Positions 1 through 9,936 of a DNA stretch of 64,000 bases are shown in pieces (position 1 is the stretch's first letter; each line of letters opens with the position of its first letter). Source of the stretch: Vreelandella venusta. Its GTDB lineage: Bacteria > Pseudomonadota > Gammaproteobacteria > Pseudomonadales > Halomonadaceae. The DNA lies in the NCBI RefSeq assembly GCF_007989605.1, contig NZ_BJUL01000001.1, positions 310,001-374,000 on the forward strand, in the 5' to 3' direction. The translations under genes and the position numbers were made by a program. The notes under the pieces are model-generated. The model made no database searches and was not told where the DNA came from. It saw only the letters and a list, made by a program, of their open reading frames with translations.

Positions 1-57
1 AACGATCATGGCCTGTCACTGCGACTTGCGCTGGAAGCCGCCCTTGATAAAGAGTAA
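1..57 (+). CDS. C-terminal end of an unidentified protein (partial)
   Basis: An open frame enters from the left edge and stops with TAA at 55-57. Only 18 residues are visible (NDHGLSLRLALEAALDKE), too few to name a family. The end converges on the minus-strand gene that stops at 74, with 16 bases between the two stops. It may be only chance reading, but the tail is helix-like and the frame is open to the edge. Confidence 0.35.
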   Translation, partial: NDHGLSLRLALEAALDKE

Positions 58-73
58 AGCGTAAGGTGAACGG

Positions 74-457
74 TTAGAGCTCGCCGCGGGTAACCATTAG
101 GCGCTGCATTAACTCTACCCAGCGATGACGAACCATCATCGTGGTTAAGCCAGAAAACAGCGCCCAACTTTTGCGCCGCCAGCCTTTCAGGCGCAGATTG
201 TGGCTTACCAATTGCTTCATCAGCGTATAGTCATCGAATTTTCGCCATTCACTGGCAATAGACAGCTGGTGCCTCGCCATCACTGGGGCAAGCTCCAAGC
301 GGAACATCCACTCTAGCTCTTTCAGCGACATATCATGCTGTTCGATCATCTCAATCATATGGGCGTAATCACGTTCGCTTGGCTCACGGTCCAGCCATAG
401 CGGCGCAAGAGCAAGCCATAGGTCGCCGCGTTCATCGACTAGCTGCTGTGCGTTCAT
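74..457 (-). CDS. small hypothetical protein, DUF7079-like
   Basis: A protein of 127 residues from the ATG at 457. The pattern LWLALAPLWLDRE near the N-terminus, followed by an acidic helix (MIEQHDMSLKELEWMF) and EWRKFDD in the middle, resembles what I remember of the DUF7079 family, whose function is unknown. The frame stays open upstream to an ATG at 562 (162 aa), but the extra 35 residues have no family character and neither start has a convincing Shine-Dalgarno, so the shorter form is preferred. It is transcribed divergently from fabV. No signal peptide or membrane segment is seen. The family call is from memory and moderate. Confidence 0.6.
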   Translation of the reverse strand: MNAQQLVDERGDLWLALAPLWLDREPSERDYAHMIEMIEQHDMSLKELEWMFRLELAPVMARHQLSIASEWRKFDDYTLMKQLVSHNLRLKGWRRKSWALFSGLTTMMVRHRWVELMQRLMVTRGEL

Positions 458-615
458 CAGGGTCTCGTCGGCAAGGAGTTGTCTGGTCGCTATCCTGCCG
501 TGAATGGCGAAGAAGCTCAAGAGCGGACAGGGCGCGTCTAGACCGCTAGAATACCCCCACACGGTAATGGCACTGCCATGCTGATAGCGACATCAATCTG
601 ATAAAGGGGTCCAAT

Positions 616-1821
616 GTGATCATTAAACCAAAAGTGCGTGGCTTTATCTGCACCACCACTCACCCTAAAGGCTGCGAGCAAAACGTTCTGGAACAGATCG
701 AAGCGACCCGTGCGCGTGGCTTAGATAGAAGCCAAGGCCCTAAAAAGGTGCTGGTGATTGGTGCTTCTAGCGGCTACGGCTTGGCAGCCCGTATTACGGC
801 TGCCTTTGGTTATGGCGCTGATACCCTAGGTGTTTTCTTTGAAAAGCCTAGTAGTGAGAAAAAAACCGGCACGGCTGGTTGGTACAACAGTGCCGCATTT
901 GACAAATTTGCCAAGCAAGAAGGGCTGTACAGTAAATCAATCAATGGTGATGCGTTCTCTAACGAAGCGCGTGAAAAAGCCATTGAATTGATCAAACAGG
1001 ACATGGGCGAAGTTGATCTGGTGGTGTACTCCCTCGCTTCACCAGTGCGCAAGTTGCCAGACACTGGCGAAGTAAAGCGCTCAAGCCTGAAGCCGATTGG
1101 TGAAACGTATCGTGCTACTGCGATTGATACGAATAAAGACGCCATCATCGAGGCAGAAGTCGAGCCTGCCACTCAGCAAGAGATCGACGATACCATCACG
1201 GTAATGGGCGGTGAGGACTGGGAGCTATGGATGAGCGCCCTGGACGACGCGGGTGTACTGGCCAAAGGCGCGCGTAGCGTGGCGTTTAGCTATATCGGTA
1301 CTGAAATTACCTGGCCGATTTACTGGCATGGTGCGTTGGGTAAAGCGAAAGAAGACCTTGATCGCGCCGCGGCTGCGATTGATGCCAAGCTAAAAGAGAC
1401 AGGTGGCGGTGCCAATGTTGCCGTACTTAAGTCGGTCGTTACCCAGGCGAGTGCCGCGATTCCAGTCATGCCGCTGTATATCGCCATGGTCTACCGCATC
1501 ATGAAAGAACAGGGCCTACACGAAGGTACGATTGATCAATTAAATCGCCTGTTTGGTGAACGTCTTTACTCTGGCCAGACTGACGATATGGTCACTGACG
1601 ACCAAGGCCGCCTTCGTCTTGATGACTGGGAGCTACGTGACGATGTACAACAAGCCTGCCAAGACCTATGGCCAACCGTCACGACAGAGAACCTGTTCGA
1701 AATTACCGACTATGCTGGATATAAGCACGAATTTTTGAAGCTGTTTGGTTTCGAGCGTGATGACGTAGATTACGACGCAGATGTGAACCCTGATGTTCAC
1801 TTTGATGTCGTTACACTATAG
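616..1821 (+). CDS. fabV: FabV-type trans-2-enoyl-ACP/CoA reductase (NADH)
   Basis: A protein of 401 residues, the normal FabV length. It catalyses the last reduction of each fatty-acid elongation cycle (trans-2-enoyl-ACP to acyl-ACP) in the cytoplasm; FabV enzymes are known for low triclosan sensitivity. Seen here: the N-terminal [20 protein letters not shown] block, the nucleotide-binding [11 protein letters not shown] at residues 49-59, and the FabV-specific Tyr-x8-Lys catalytic pair at Y236 and K245 (the TDR/SDR families have shorter spacing). The start is GTG at 616, placed behind AAAGGGG at 603-609; an overlapping ATG at 614 runs straight into a stop-containing frame. A monocistronic gene, with a small membrane-protein gene 69 bp downstream. 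High certainty. Confidence 0.95.
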   Translation: MIIKPKVRGFICTTTHPKGCEQNVLEQIEATRARGLDRSQGPKKVLVIGASSGYGLAARITAAFGYGADTLGVFFEKPSSEKKTGTAGWYNSAAFDKFAKQEGLYSKSINGDAFSNEAREKAIELIKQDMGEVDLVVYSLASPVRKLPDTGEVKRSSLKPIGETYRATAIDTNKDAIIEAEVEPATQQEIDDTITVMGGEDWELWMSALDDAGVLAKGARSVAFSYIGTEITWPIYWHGALGKAKEDLDRAAAAIDAKLKETGGGANVAVLKSVVTQASAAIPVMPLYIAMVYRIMKEQGLHEGTIDQLNRLFGERLYSGQTDDMVTDDQGRLRLDDWELRDDVQQACQDLWPTVTTENLFEITDYAGYKHEFLKLFGFERDDVDYDADVNPDVHFDVVTL

Positions 1822-1890
1822 CGCTAAGCGTGACGAGGAGGGTTAATCGCCGCGCTTTTAATCATCTAACCGGAAAGCGAGAGGTGTTGT

Positions 1891-2106
1891 ATGGATACCA
1901 AGGAAAGCAAAACCCGGGAAGAAGAGATAGAGCACGTAATGAATGAACGTCTGCCTGAGGACTTTGAAACATCTCAGCCGCAACGGCAGCCAGAAGCGAA
2001 AAAGTCGCCTAACGGGCTACATAAGGTGCTTCCTTTCGTCATTATCGTGATGGGCATTATCGTTGCGGGCATGGTCATCCTGGGGCTTGGCAATAGCGGC
2101 GGTTAA
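1891..2106 (+). CDS. small protein with one C-terminal membrane helix
   Basis: 71 residues. The first 45 are charged and rich in Glu, Lys, Gln and Pro (probably unstructured, cytoplasmic), followed by one hydrophobic helix at about residues 47-66 (VLPFVIIVMGIIVAGMVILG) and a short GNSGG tail. This is the layout of a tail-anchored small membrane protein. A good Shine-Dalgarno (GAGAGG) precedes the ATG by 6-7 bases, and a strong terminator follows at 2128. I do not recognise a family and assign no function. It could be co-transcribed with fabV (69 bp gap). Confidence 0.7.
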   Translation: MDTKESKTREEEIEHVMNERLPEDFETSQPQRQPEAKKSPNGLHKVLPFVIIVMGIIVAGMVILGLGNSGG

Positions 2107-2127
2107 CCAAGACACATACTCCTTCTG

Positions 2128-2155
2128 TTGCCGGGCCTGGGCCCGGCAATTTTGT
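2128..2155 (+). terminator. Rho-independent terminator after fabV and the small membrane protein gene
   Basis: A perfect 10-bp inverted repeat (TTGCCGGGCC at 2128-2137 and GGCCCGGCAA at 2140-2149, effectively a 9-bp stem with a tetraloop) followed by TTTTG. It ends the transcript of the small membrane-protein gene and so probably the fabV unit. Confidence 0.85.
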
Positions 2156-2283
2156 ATTTATGCCTCCTATTTTAGTTTTAAGAGCCATAGCGCTGCCTTC
2201 ACTTGCGCAATTGGGTAAGATGGCTTTTTCTCTAGCTATTTATCTAAGTTGGCGGCGATTTCTATGCAGCAAAGCAACTTGTT

Positions 2284-3258
2284 ATGTTCTCAAGTACGTT
2301 GATGTCATCCGCCAGTGAGCGTCGGCGGGTGGCCTTTGTGTTGCTGCCTGGTTTTTCGCTGTTGGCCCATGCGAGCGCTATCGAACCGCTGCAGATGGCC
2401 AATCAGCTAAGCGGGCAGATGCTTTACCACACCGTTACGTTAAGCTTAACCGATGAGCCTGTGCGCAGTGGCGCACAACTTTCCTTACTCGCTCAGCATG
2501 TCTTAGGCGCGCCGCTCGGTCCGCTTGATATGTTGTTGGTATGTGCCCCTACACCGTTACCCTATGCACTGCCGGCTAAGCTTAATGAGTGGCTGCGTAG
2601 TCATCAGGGTAGAGGTGTGGCTATTGGTGGCCTTGCGGGAGGTACGGAAGTGCTTGCCCGCTGTGGTCTATTAGAAGGCTATCGCGCCACATTGCCTTGG
2701 CAGCGCTTCGATGCGTTTGCACAGGCGTATCCTCAAGTTACGCTCTCTCAGCAACTGTTTGAAATTGATCGCGATCGGATAACCTGTGCCGGTGGCACTG
2801 CGGCAATGGATATGATGCTAACACTGATCGGCAAGCATCATGGCCAGCGCCTTGCTGAGCAGGTTTCTGAGCAGTTTGTCTGTGATCGCATTCGCTTAGC
2901 CGATGAACGTCAGCATGTACCGCTGCGCAATCGCCTTGGCCATGCGCCACAAAGCTTGGTAGATGCCGTCACACTGATGGAAGCTAATATTGAAGAACCG
3001 CTTTCTACCCTAGAGCTGGCCGAACATTTGGGTATTTCTCGACGCCAGTTAGAGCGCCTGTTCAAAAAGTATCTGCAGGCGGTACCTAGCCGCTATTACC
3101 TGGATTTGCGCCTACAAGATGCGCGCAAACAATTAAGAGAGAGTGATCGGCCGGTAGGTGATATCGCGCTGATGACCGGATTCTCTTCTGGTGCGCACTT
3201 CTCTACCGCCTATCGTAATCACTTTGGCATTACACCGCGGGAAGAACGGCTTGGATAA
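2284..3258 (+). CDS. argR: GlxA-family AraC-type regulator, probably the AST operon activator ArgR
   Basis: 324 residues with two parts: an N-terminal DJ-1/PfpI-like (class I glutamine amidotransferase fold) domain at about residues 14-195, and a C-terminal AraC helix-turn-helix domain at about 225-322 (LSTLELAEHLGISRRQLERLFKKY and DIALMTGFSSGAHFSTAYRNHFG, the two recognition helices). In Pseudomonas the AraC-type ArgR has this architecture and activates the aru/ast operon in response to arginine. Here the gene lies 100 bp upstream of astC on the same strand, which supports the same role; the DJ-1 part presumably binds the effector. The ATG at 2302 is an alternative start; neither has a good Shine-Dalgarno. 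The specific ArgR identity is inference from context. Confidence 0.85.
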   Translation: MFSSTLMSSASERRRVAFVLLPGFSLLAHASAIEPLQMANQLSGQMLYHTVTLSLTDEPVRSGAQLSLLAQHVLGAPLGPLDMLLVCAPTPLPYALPAKLNEWLRSHQGRGVAIGGLAGGTEVLARCGLLEGYRATLPWQRFDAFAQAYPQVTLSQQLFEIDRDRITCAGGTAAMDMMLTLIGKHHGQRLAEQVSEQFVCDRIRLADERQHVPLRNRLGHAPQSLVDAVTLMEANIEEPLSTLELAEHLGISRRQLERLFKKYLQAVPSRYYLDLRLQDARKQLRESDRPVGDIALMTGFSSGAHFSTAYRNHFGITPREERLG

Positions 3259-3358
3259 GCGCGGCTTTTCATAATTTACCGTCCCAATACTGAAAGCACG
3301 GCGTCTATTGCCCCCCGTATACTGAATCTATCCTTTACTCCACCGGAGGTATCGTCCC

Positions 3359-4573
3359 ATGAGCTACACCCCAAGCCGTCAGGATTTCGATAACTACATG
3401 GCGCCAAACTACTCGCCACAACAGATTATTCCAGTGCGTGGCGAAGGCAGCCGCTTATGGGATCAGCAGGGGCGTGAATATATCGACTTTGCTGGTGGTA
3501 TTGCCGTGAACTCACTTGGCCACTGTCACCCCGTGCTGGTGAACGCGCTTAAAGAGCAGGGCGAAAAGCTTTGGCACCTGTCTAACGTATTCACCAACGA
3601 GCCAGCACTAGCACTTGCCAAAACACTCACTGAGCGTACTTTTGCCGATAAAGTGTTCTTGTGCTCATCCGGTGGCGAAGCTAACGAAGCCGCACTGAAG
3701 CTAGCCCGCCGTTGGGCAGTAGACCACCATGGTGAGCAGAAAGATAAAATTATCTCGTTTTATCAGTCTTTCCATGGCCGTACTTTCTTTACCGTGAGCG
3801 TGGGTGGTCAGCCCAAGTATTCGCAAGGCTTTGGCCCGGTGCCAGGCGGTATTCTGCATGCCAACTTCAATGACCTGGAAAGCGTGCGCAAGCTAGTGGG
3901 CGACGATACCTGTGCCATTATGGTTGAGCCGATGCAGGGCGAAGGCGGCATTGTTCCCGCGACCCAAGAGTTCCTTCAGGGGCTACGCGATCTGTGTGAC
4001 GAACACAACGCGCTGCTGATTTTTGACGAAGTGCAAACGGGCGTTGGCCGCAGCGGTGAACTTTACGCCTACAAAAATTTCGGTATCACTCCGGATATTC
4101 TCACCAGTGCCAAGTCATTGGGCGGTGGCTTCCCGATTGGCGCCACTTTAACTACGGATGCGATTGCGAAATCTCTGGCAATTGGTACCCATGGTTCTAC
4201 CTACGGTGGCAATGCGTTGGCATCTGCGGTTGCTCTGGCGGCGGTGGAATTCATTGATACTCCTGAAGTACTTAACGGCGTTAGGCATCGTCACGACCTG
4301 TTTCGCGAGCATTTAGAAACCATTAACCGCAAACATGGCGTATTTAAAGAAATTCGCGGCATGGGAATGCTCATGGGCGCACAAATGTCGGATGCCTTTG
4401 AAGGCCGCGCTAAAGACATTCTGCCGCTGGCTATCGAAGAGGGTGTGATGGCACTGGTTGCGGGTCCCAACGTGCTACGCATGGCGCCATCTTTAGTCAT
4501 TCCGGAAGCAGATATCGCTGAGGGTATGGCGCGTTTAGAGCGTGCTATTGAGCGGCTAGTTGCCAGCGCATGA
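3359..4573 (+). CDS. astC: succinylornithine transaminase (AstC)/acetylornithine aminotransferase
   Basis: 404 residues, a class III PLP-dependent aminotransferase. In the AST pathway it moves the delta-amino group of N2-succinylornithine to 2-oxoglutarate, giving succinylglutamate semialdehyde; the same enzymes often also work on acetylornithine. Visible motifs: [15 protein letters not shown] near residue 45, the PLP-ring aspartate in [13 protein letters not shown] (D223-E224), and the Schiff-base lysine in [10 protein letters not shown] (K252). The start ATG at 3359 follows GGAGGT (3345-3350) with ideal spacing. It is the first structural gene of the ast operon; astA1 follows at once, possibly overlapping the stop. 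Confidence 0.93.
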   Translation: MSYTPSRQDFDNYMAPNYSPQQIIPVRGEGSRLWDQQGREYIDFAGGIAVNSLGHCHPVLVNALKEQGEKLWHLSNVFTNEPALALAKTLTERTFADKVFLCSSGGEANEAALKLARRWAVDHHGEQKDKIISFYQSFHGRTFFTVSVGGQPKYSQGFGPVPGGILHANFNDLESVRKLVGDDTCAIMVEPMQGEGGIVPATQEFLQGLRDLCDEHNALLIFDEVQTGVGRSGELYAYKNFGITPDILTSAKSLGGGFPIGATLTTDAIAKSLAIGTHGSTYGGNALASAVALAAVEFIDTPEVLNGVRHRHDLFREHLETINRKHGVFKEIRGMGMLMGAQMSDAFEGRAKDILPLAIEEGVMALVAGPNVLRMAPSLVIPEADIAEGMARLERAIERLVASA

Positions 4574-4608
4574 GTAGGCAAGAAGCCACACAAGAGGGGG
4601 CGTTAAGG

Positions 4609-5673
4609 ATGCTGGTAATTCGACCGGTAACAATGGCTGATCTTCCAGCCCTGGAGCAGTTGGCAGAGCACGCGGTGCCGCGGCTCACCAACCTGCCCGC
4701 CAACCGTGATCGGCTTGAGGAGCGCATTGTGCGCTCCCAGGAAGCCTTTAATAGCGACGTAGAGTTCCCTGGCAACGAGCACTACATGTTCGTACTGGCG
4801 GATGATGACCGCGAGGAAGTACTCGGCACAGCGACTATTCGCGCCCAGGCAGGCGCAGCTGAAGCCTACTACACCTATCGTCAGGAAACGCTGATTCATG
4901 CTTCTCAACAGCTGAATGTGCGCCGGGAAGTGCAAACCTTGGCGCTTTCTCATGAAGCCTCTGATGCCACGCTGCTCTGCGCGCTATCGCTTAACCCACG
5001 CTACAAAGGCACCAGTGCAGAAAGTCTGTTACGCCGTGCGCGACTCATGTTTATTGCTCAGTACCCCGAGCGTTTTTCACGCATTCTGGCGGTCGCCTTT
5101 CCGGGCTATCTGGATAGCAACAACGAATCGCCTTTTTGGGAAAGCGTCGGCCGCCACTTTTTTGCGCGCAGCTTCCAAGAAATGAATCATATTGCCGGCG
5201 TTCGCTCGAAAAGCTTTATTGCTGAAGTGATGCCGCAATTTCCGCTTTATCTACCGCTGCTAACGCCTCAGGCACGCGCTGCCATTGGCCGAGAGCATCC
5301 TGCCCATGAAGAGGCGTTAGCAGAAATGCTGGCAGAAGGCTTTGTACGCTCCCGCCATGTCGATATTTTCGACGCAGGGCCGATTGTAAAAGCCGAGCGT
5401 GAGCGGTTGGAAACCTTCCGTCGTGCCGCTTGGCATCCTGTCAGGGTACGTCCTGAACACGCGCTGCCCGATGCAGAGCCAGCGATGATTGCCAATCAAA
5501 CCTTAGGTGATTTCCGCTGTGTTGTGGCGCGTTATGCGCTTTCGCCTACTGGGCAATTAATGCTTTCACCACAGCACGCTAAACAGTTGGGTGTTGAAGA
5601 GGGGCGCGCGGTGCTAGCCGCGCCATTAAGCCTGCCAAGCGCGGTAGATGCGCTTGATGAAGGAGAGATGTAA
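4609..5673 (+). CDS. astA1: arginine N-succinyltransferase subunit 1 (AruF-like)
   Basis: 354 residues from the ATG at 4609. Arginine N-succinyltransferase joins succinyl-CoA to the alpha-amino group of arginine, step one of the AST pathway. The N-terminal MLVIRPVTMADLPALEQLAE and the block NESPFWESVGRHFF, RSKSFIAEVMPQFPLYLPLL and DIFDAGPIV match the AstA family (GNAT-like fold, succinyl-CoA binding). As in Pseudomonas (AruF/AruG), two paralogous subunits are encoded in tandem. An ATG at 4570 overlapping the astC stop (ATGA) would add 13 residues, but alignment with AruF, which begins MLVxRP, and the purine-rich stretch before 4609 favour the shorter protein. Confidence 0.9.
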   Translation: MLVIRPVTMADLPALEQLAEHAVPRLTNLPANRDRLEERIVRSQEAFNSDVEFPGNEHYMFVLADDDREEVLGTATIRAQAGAAEAYYTYRQETLIHASQQLNVRREVQTLALSHEASDATLLCALSLNPRYKGTSAESLLRRARLMFIAQYPERFSRILAVAFPGYLDSNNESPFWESVGRHFFARSFQEMNHIAGVRSKSFIAEVMPQFPLYLPLLTPQARAAIGREHPAHEEALAEMLAEGFVRSRHVDIFDAGPIVKAERERLETFRRAAWHPVRVRPEHALPDAEPAMIANQTLGDFRCVVARYALSPTGQLMLSPQHAKQLGVEEGRAVLAAPLSLPSAVDALDEGEM

Positions 5674-6704
5674 TGCGCATTCGACCCATTGCCCGCGACG
5701 ATTTGGATGGGCTCCAGGCGCTTGCGCAACAGGCAGGCGTTGGCTTTACCTCACTGCCGGATAACCGTGAGTTTTTGGCTGGCAAGATTGAAGCCGCTGC
5801 CCGTGCCTTTGAAGAGCGCACGCCAGTCGATGATCGACTCTATTTTTTTGTACTGGAAGATGAGCAAAGTGGAGAGTTGGCCGGTTGCTGTGCTATTGAG
5901 GGTCAAGTAGGTCGTGAAGTGCCTTTTTACCACTACCGCCTGGGAACTCTGGCCCATTCATCGGTACAGCTGGACTTGCACCGTACAATCGACACGCTAT
6001 TTTTAAGTTCCGACCACACTGGCGATGCGGAAGTATGTTCGCTGTTCTTACGCCCTGAATACCGCGGCGAAGCGAATAAACACTTACGTAATGGCGCGCT
6101 GCTTTCCAAAGCACGCTGGCTGTTTATGGCTCAGTTCCGTGACCGTTTTCCGCAAAAAGTGCTGGCGGAAATGCGCGGCGTGTTTGATGAAAATAACATC
6201 AGTCCCTTTTGGGAAAGCCTGGGTAAACACTTTTTTCCCATGGACTTTAATGAGGCCGATCGGTTAACCGGGCTAGGCCAAAAAAGCTTTATCGGTGAGC
6301 TGATGCCTAAGTTCCCGATCTACACCACCTTTATGTCGGAAGAGGCACTTGCCTGTATTGGCCAAGTGCACCGCCATACTCGACCAGCCCTTGAAATGCT
6401 CAAGAAAGAAGGGCTGCGTTGGGAAGGCTATATCGATATTTTCGATGGTGGCCCCACGGTGGAAGCCTATATTGACGACGTGCGAGCGATTCGTAATTCG
6501 CAGCTCTGCCAAGTGGAAGTTTCTCAAAACGCTCCAGAAGAAAGCGTCAGTCGCTGGCTGGCAGCCACTACTGAGATGCTTAACTTCACCGCTAGTTGGA
6601 TAGGCCGCGGACCCAACGAGGAAAACACCATTGTGCTTAACCCTCAAGAAGCGGATCGCCTGGGCGTGACGACGGGTGACTACCTACGTTTATTGGAAAC
6701 CTAG
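5673..6704 (+). CDS. astA2: arginine N-succinyltransferase subunit 2 (AruG-like)
   Basis: 343 residues, paralogous to the gene before it and sharing the same landmarks: MRIRPIARDDLDGLQALAQQ, the NNISPFWESLGKHFFPMDF block, GQKSFIGELMPKFPIYTTFM and GYIDIFDGGPTVEAYI. The ATG overlaps the astA1 stop (TAATG, 5671-5675) and has AGGAGAG (5661-5667) as ribosome-binding site, so the two are translationally coupled, as expected for subunits of a heteromeric enzyme. It is somewhat closer than subunit 1 to the single-chain AstA consensus, judged by eye. Downstream lies a tandem repeat rather than the usual tight junction with astD. Confidence 0.9.
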   Translation: MRIRPIARDDLDGLQALAQQAGVGFTSLPDNREFLAGKIEAAARAFEERTPVDDRLYFFVLEDEQSGELAGCCAIEGQVGREVPFYHYRLGTLAHSSVQLDLHRTIDTLFLSSDHTGDAEVCSLFLRPEYRGEANKHLRNGALLSKARWLFMAQFRDRFPQKVLAEMRGVFDENNISPFWESLGKHFFPMDFNEADRLTGLGQKSFIGELMPKFPIYTTFMSEEALACIGQVHRHTRPALEMLKKEGLRWEGYIDIFDGGPTVEAYIDDVRAIRNSQLCQVEVSQNAPEESVSRWLAATTEMLNFTASWIGRGPNEENTIVLNPQEADRLGVTTGDYLRLLET

Positions 6705-6836
6705 TTTTTCAAGAACCGCTTTTCAAGACCCGTTTTTCAAGAATAGGTCTTCAAAAACAGCGCTTAAGAACAGCTTTTGACGATAGCTTTTGACGATAGC
6801 TTTTCACAATAGTTTTTCACACTAGCTTTTAAGAAT
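6703..6836. repeat. ten-unit degenerate 13/14-bp tandem repeat between astA2 and astD
   Basis: From the last two bases of the astA2 stop codon, the gap is filled by ten head-to-tail units. Four are 14 bp (starting at 6703, 6717, 6731, 6745; type AGTTTTTCAAGAAC) and six are 13 bp (starting at 6759, 6772, 6785, 6798, 6811, 6824; type AGCTTTTGACGAT). Two adjacent 13-bp units (6772 and 6785) are identical. Approximate consensus AGCTTTTCAAGAAT. There are no unique spacers, so this is not a CRISPR array. It leaves 34 bp before the astD Shine-Dalgarno. Function unknown. Confidence 0.9.
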
Positions 6837-6876
6837 AAGTACACATAACAAGCTCGCACACGGGAAGGAGATGAAC

Positions 6877-8352
6877 ATGCACGCCCAACAGCAGCAACTG
6901 ATTAACGGCGCCTGGGTAACGGGCGATGCCGATACCTTCACAAAGCACGACCCGGTTTCAGGAACACTGCTTTGGCAAGGTGCTTCGGCCTCAAACGCAC
7001 AGGTTGGCGCCGCTATTGATGCCGCGCGTGGGGCTTTTCCTGAGTGGGCGCGCACTACATTTGCTGAGCGCCAAGCACTTGTTGAGCGTTTTGTTGAGGT
7101 ACTTACCGCCCGTCGTGAAGAGTTAGCGGTAGCGATTGCCTCTGAGACCGGCAAGCCGCTTTGGGAAGCACGCACTGAAGCTGGCGCGATGGTCGGAAAG
7201 GTGGCGTTGTCTATCAAGGCTTATCATGAGCGCACTGGTGAGCGGGAAAAAGAAGTGGGTAGTGCGAAAGCCGTACTGCGCCATCGCCCTCACGGTGTCA
7301 TGGTGGTCTTTGGCCCCTATAACTTCCCCGGCCACTTGCCCAATGGCCATATGGTACCCGCGTTGCTCGCCGGTAATACCGTGGTGTTTAAGCCTAGCGA
7401 CCAAACTCCGTTGACCGCCGATTTAACCCTACAGTGCTGGGTGGAGGCAGGGCTGCCTGCAGGGGTGATTAACTTAGTGCAAGGTGGTGTTGCTGTAGGT
7501 CAAGCCTTGGCAGCGCACCCCGGCATTGACGGCCTGCTGTTTACTGGCAGCGCTAAAGTGGGTGGCATGTTGCAGCAGCAGTTCGCTGGGCAGTTGGATA
7601 AAATCCTGGCGCTGGAATTGGGCGGCAACAACCCGCTGGTGGTGAAGGATGTCGACGACGAGCGTGCTGCCGTACTGACTATTCTGCAGTCGGCGTTTTT
7701 ATCCGGTGGTCAGCGCTGCACCTGCGCCCGCCGCTTGATGGTGCCGCAGGGGAACGTTGGCGATCGCCTGATCGACGCGCTTTCCGACGCTATCGCCAAG
7801 CTACACGTGGCAGGGCAGTTTGAAGAAGCACCCGCAGCGCCGTTCTATGGCGGTTTGGTCAGCGTGGCGGCTGCCGATGGCTTGCTTAAGGCGCAAGACG
7901 AGCTGGAAGCCCTGGGCGGTACGGTGATTAACCGGATGCAGCGCCTTAAAGAAAACACTAGCCTGTTAAGCCCGGCGCTGATTGATGTCACAGGGTTGGA
8001 CGTGCCCGATGAAGAGCATTTCGGCCCACTACTGAAAATCCATCGTTACAGCGATTGGGACGAAGCGTTAGCCCTTGCCAACGATACACGCTACGGCTTG
8101 TCTGCAGGGCTGATCGGTGGTGATAAAGCTGACTGGGACGACTTCCTACTCCGCATTCGTGCGGGCATCGTGAACTGGAACCGCCAAACCACTGGGGCTT
8201 CTGGCGACGCTCCCTTTGGTGGCGTAGGTGACAGCGGTAACCACCGCCCCAGCGCTTACTATGCGGCGGACTACTGCGCTTACCCAGTGGCGTCGATGGA
8301 GGCCGATAGCTTGGAAATGCCCGAAACGCTACCGCCAGGAGTCAACCTATGA
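6877..8352 (+). CDS. astD: N-succinylglutamate 5-semialdehyde dehydrogenase
   Basis: 491 residues, aldehyde dehydrogenase superfamily. It oxidises succinylglutamate semialdehyde to succinylglutamate with NAD, the fourth AST step. Seen: [14 protein letters not shown] (typical AstD), [11 protein letters not shown], the general base in [10 protein letters not shown] (E247) and the nucleophile in [11 protein letters not shown] (C281). An ATG at 6871 is directly next to GGAG and too close to use it; the ATG at 6877 has 6-bp spacing, so it is taken as the start. The gene overlaps astB by four bases (ATGA), so the two are translationally coupled. The repeat array separates it from astA2. Confidence 0.93.
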   Translation: MHAQQQQLINGAWVTGDADTFTKHDPVSGTLLWQGASASNAQVGAAIDAARGAFPEWARTTFAERQALVERFVEVLTARREELAVAIASETGKPLWEARTEAGAMVGKVALSIKAYHERTGEREKEVGSAKAVLRHRPHGVMVVFGPYNFPGHLPNGHMVPALLAGNTVVFKPSDQTPLTADLTLQCWVEAGLPAGVINLVQGGVAVGQALAAHPGIDGLLFTGSAKVGGMLQQQFAGQLDKILALELGGNNPLVVKDVDDERAAVLTILQSAFLSGGQRCTCARRLMVPQGNVGDRLIDALSDAIAKLHVAGQFEEAPAAPFYGGLVSVAAADGLLKAQDELEALGGTVINRMQRLKENTSLLSPALIDVTGLDVPDEEHFGPLLKIHRYSDWDEALALANDTRYGLSAGLIGGDKADWDDFLLRIRAGIVNWNRQTTGASGDAPFGGVGDSGNHRPSAYYAADYCAYPVASMEADSLEMPETLPPGVNL

Positions 8353-9731
8353 GCGACGCGGTGAATAGCAACGTGGTTAATAACAGCGTCAGAGAAGTTA
8401 ATTTTGACGGCTTGGTAGGCCCCACCCACAACTACTCAGGGCTGGCCCATGGCAACGTGGCGTCGATGAGTCATGGGGGGCTGGTGTCCAACCCTAAAGA
8501 GGGCGCACTACAAGGGCTTCTGAAAATGAAGTCACTGATGGATGCTGGCTACGCTCAGGGCGTATTACCCCCTCAACAGCGCCCTGATGTGGGCGCATTG
8601 CGGGATTTAGGCTTCAGCGGTAGCAATAGCGACGTGCTGAACCGTGCCGCCAAAGAGGCACCCCAACTGCTGAGGGCGGTCTGCTCAGCTTCCAGTATGT
8701 GGACGGCCAACGCAGGCACCGTTACCCCCAGTGTTGATGCGCCTGACCGCCGAGTGCACTTTACACCGGCGAACCTGCAATCCAGTTTTCATCGCTACCT
8801 AGAGCCGCAAACCACCGGCCGTGTGCTACAGGCTATTTTCCATGATGAGCAGCACTTTGCTCATCACCCTGTACTGCCAGCAACGCCTGCTTTTTCTGAT
8901 GAAGGCGCGGCCAATCACACCCGGCTATGCGGTGAGCACGGCGAGCCAGGCGTTCACTTATTTGTGTATGGTCGCCAAGCATTTGGTGACGTGCGTAGCG
9001 GCGAGCGTGAGCCAAAACGCTTTCCCGCTCGGCAAACCCTGGAAGCCAGCCAAGCAGTGGCTCGCCAACACGGGCTAACGGATGCACAAACGGTGTTTGC
9101 TCAGCAGCATCCGGATGCTATCGATGCGGGGGTCTTCCACAACGATGTCATTGCCGTGGGCAATGGCCCGGTATTGCTCTATCACGAAATGGCCTTTTTG
9201 GATGAAGCGCGCACCTTAGACGAGCTGCGTAGCAAAATGTCCACGCCACTGATTCCCGTGCGGGTGTCGCTAGACGCGGTGAGCATGGAAGATGCGGTAG
9301 CGTCGTATCTGTTTAACTCCCAGCTTCTTTCCAACCCGGATGGCACCATGACGCTGGTCGTACCCAGCGAATGCCAAGAGCGCGATGCGGTTTGGCGTAC
9401 GATCCAGGACTTTATTCTGGCCGGCAATAACCCGATTAGCGATGTGGTTGTTAAAGATGTTAAGCAGAGCATGCGCAACGGCGGGGGGCCTGCCTGCTTG
9501 CGCCTACGGGTTGCCCTATCCGAAGCCGAACGGGCAGCGTTGACCGGCCGCGTATTAATGAATGATGCGCTGTACGATGATTTGACTGCTTGGGTCAATC
9601 GCCACTACCGCGATCGCCTTGCGGCAGATGACCTGGCCGATCCTAAGCTCGCCACAGAAGTGCTCACGGCATTAGATGAGCTGACGCAATTGCTAAAAGT
9701 GGGATCAGTGTACCCGTTTCAGTTGGGGTAA
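8349..9731 (+). CDS. astB: N-succinylarginine dihydrolase
   Basis: 460 residues, the usual AstB size. It hydrolyses succinylarginine to succinylornithine, CO2 and two ammonia, second step of the AST pathway. The guanidino-group hydrolase triad known for E. coli AstB is visible: Glu in [11 protein letters not shown] (E185), His in [12 protein letters not shown] (H264) and Cys in [10 protein letters not shown] (C383). N-terminal [19 protein letters not shown] is diagnostic. The ATG lies in the astD stop overlap, with AGGAG at 8337-8341. It is the last ast gene here; a terminator follows, so astE (succinylglutamate desuccinylase) is not in this operon. Confidence 0.94.
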   Translation: MSDAVNSNVVNNSVREVNFDGLVGPTHNYSGLAHGNVASMSHGGLVSNPKEGALQGLLKMKSLMDAGYAQGVLPPQQRPDVGALRDLGFSGSNSDVLNRAAKEAPQLLRAVCSASSMWTANAGTVTPSVDAPDRRVHFTPANLQSSFHRYLEPQTTGRVLQAIFHDEQHFAHHPVLPATPAFSDEGAANHTRLCGEHGEPGVHLFVYGRQAFGDVRSGEREPKRFPARQTLEASQAVARQHGLTDAQTVFAQQHPDAIDAGVFHNDVIAVGNGPVLLYHEMAFLDEARTLDELRSKMSTPLIPVRVSLDAVSMEDAVASYLFNSQLLSNPDGTMTLVVPSECQERDAVWRTIQDFILAGNNPISDVVVKDVKQSMRNGGGPACLRLRVALSEAERAALTGRVLMNDALYDDLTAWVNRHYRDRLAADDLADPKLATEVLTALDELTQLLKVGSVYPFQLG

Positions 9732-9748
9732 GCAGTACACCCAGCAAA

Positions 9749-9780
9749 AACGCCAAGGCACAGCCTTGGCGTTAATTGTA
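9749..9780. terminator. stem-loop terminator after the ast operon
   Basis: A perfect 11-bp inverted repeat (AACGCCAAGGC at 9749-9759, GCCTTGGCGTT at 9763-9773) with a 3-base loop. It is preceded by AAAAA and followed by AATTGTATA; the downstream T-run is weak but the position, 18 bp after astB, fits transcription termination. Confidence 0.7.
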
Positions 9781-9936
9781 TATGACTGCAACGGATTGGC
9801 TTCAAATAATTGGTAGTGCGTGGTAAACCTACAGCGCACCCGCAATGATCGCGGCTCAGGGGGAGTGGTCAGCAGGGGAGTGTTAGTATTTGCTAAGCGC
9901 TCTAACGGCTAACCACCAAAACTAGAGATCGGTATT

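Noticed and set aside
810-1172. 120-residue minus-strand frame inside fabV
   Set aside because: A shadow of fabV codons; composition rich in Ser and Arg as expected of an antisense frame.
6703-6836. CRISPR array
   Set aside because: Units are directly adjacent with no unique spacers, and no cas genes are seen.
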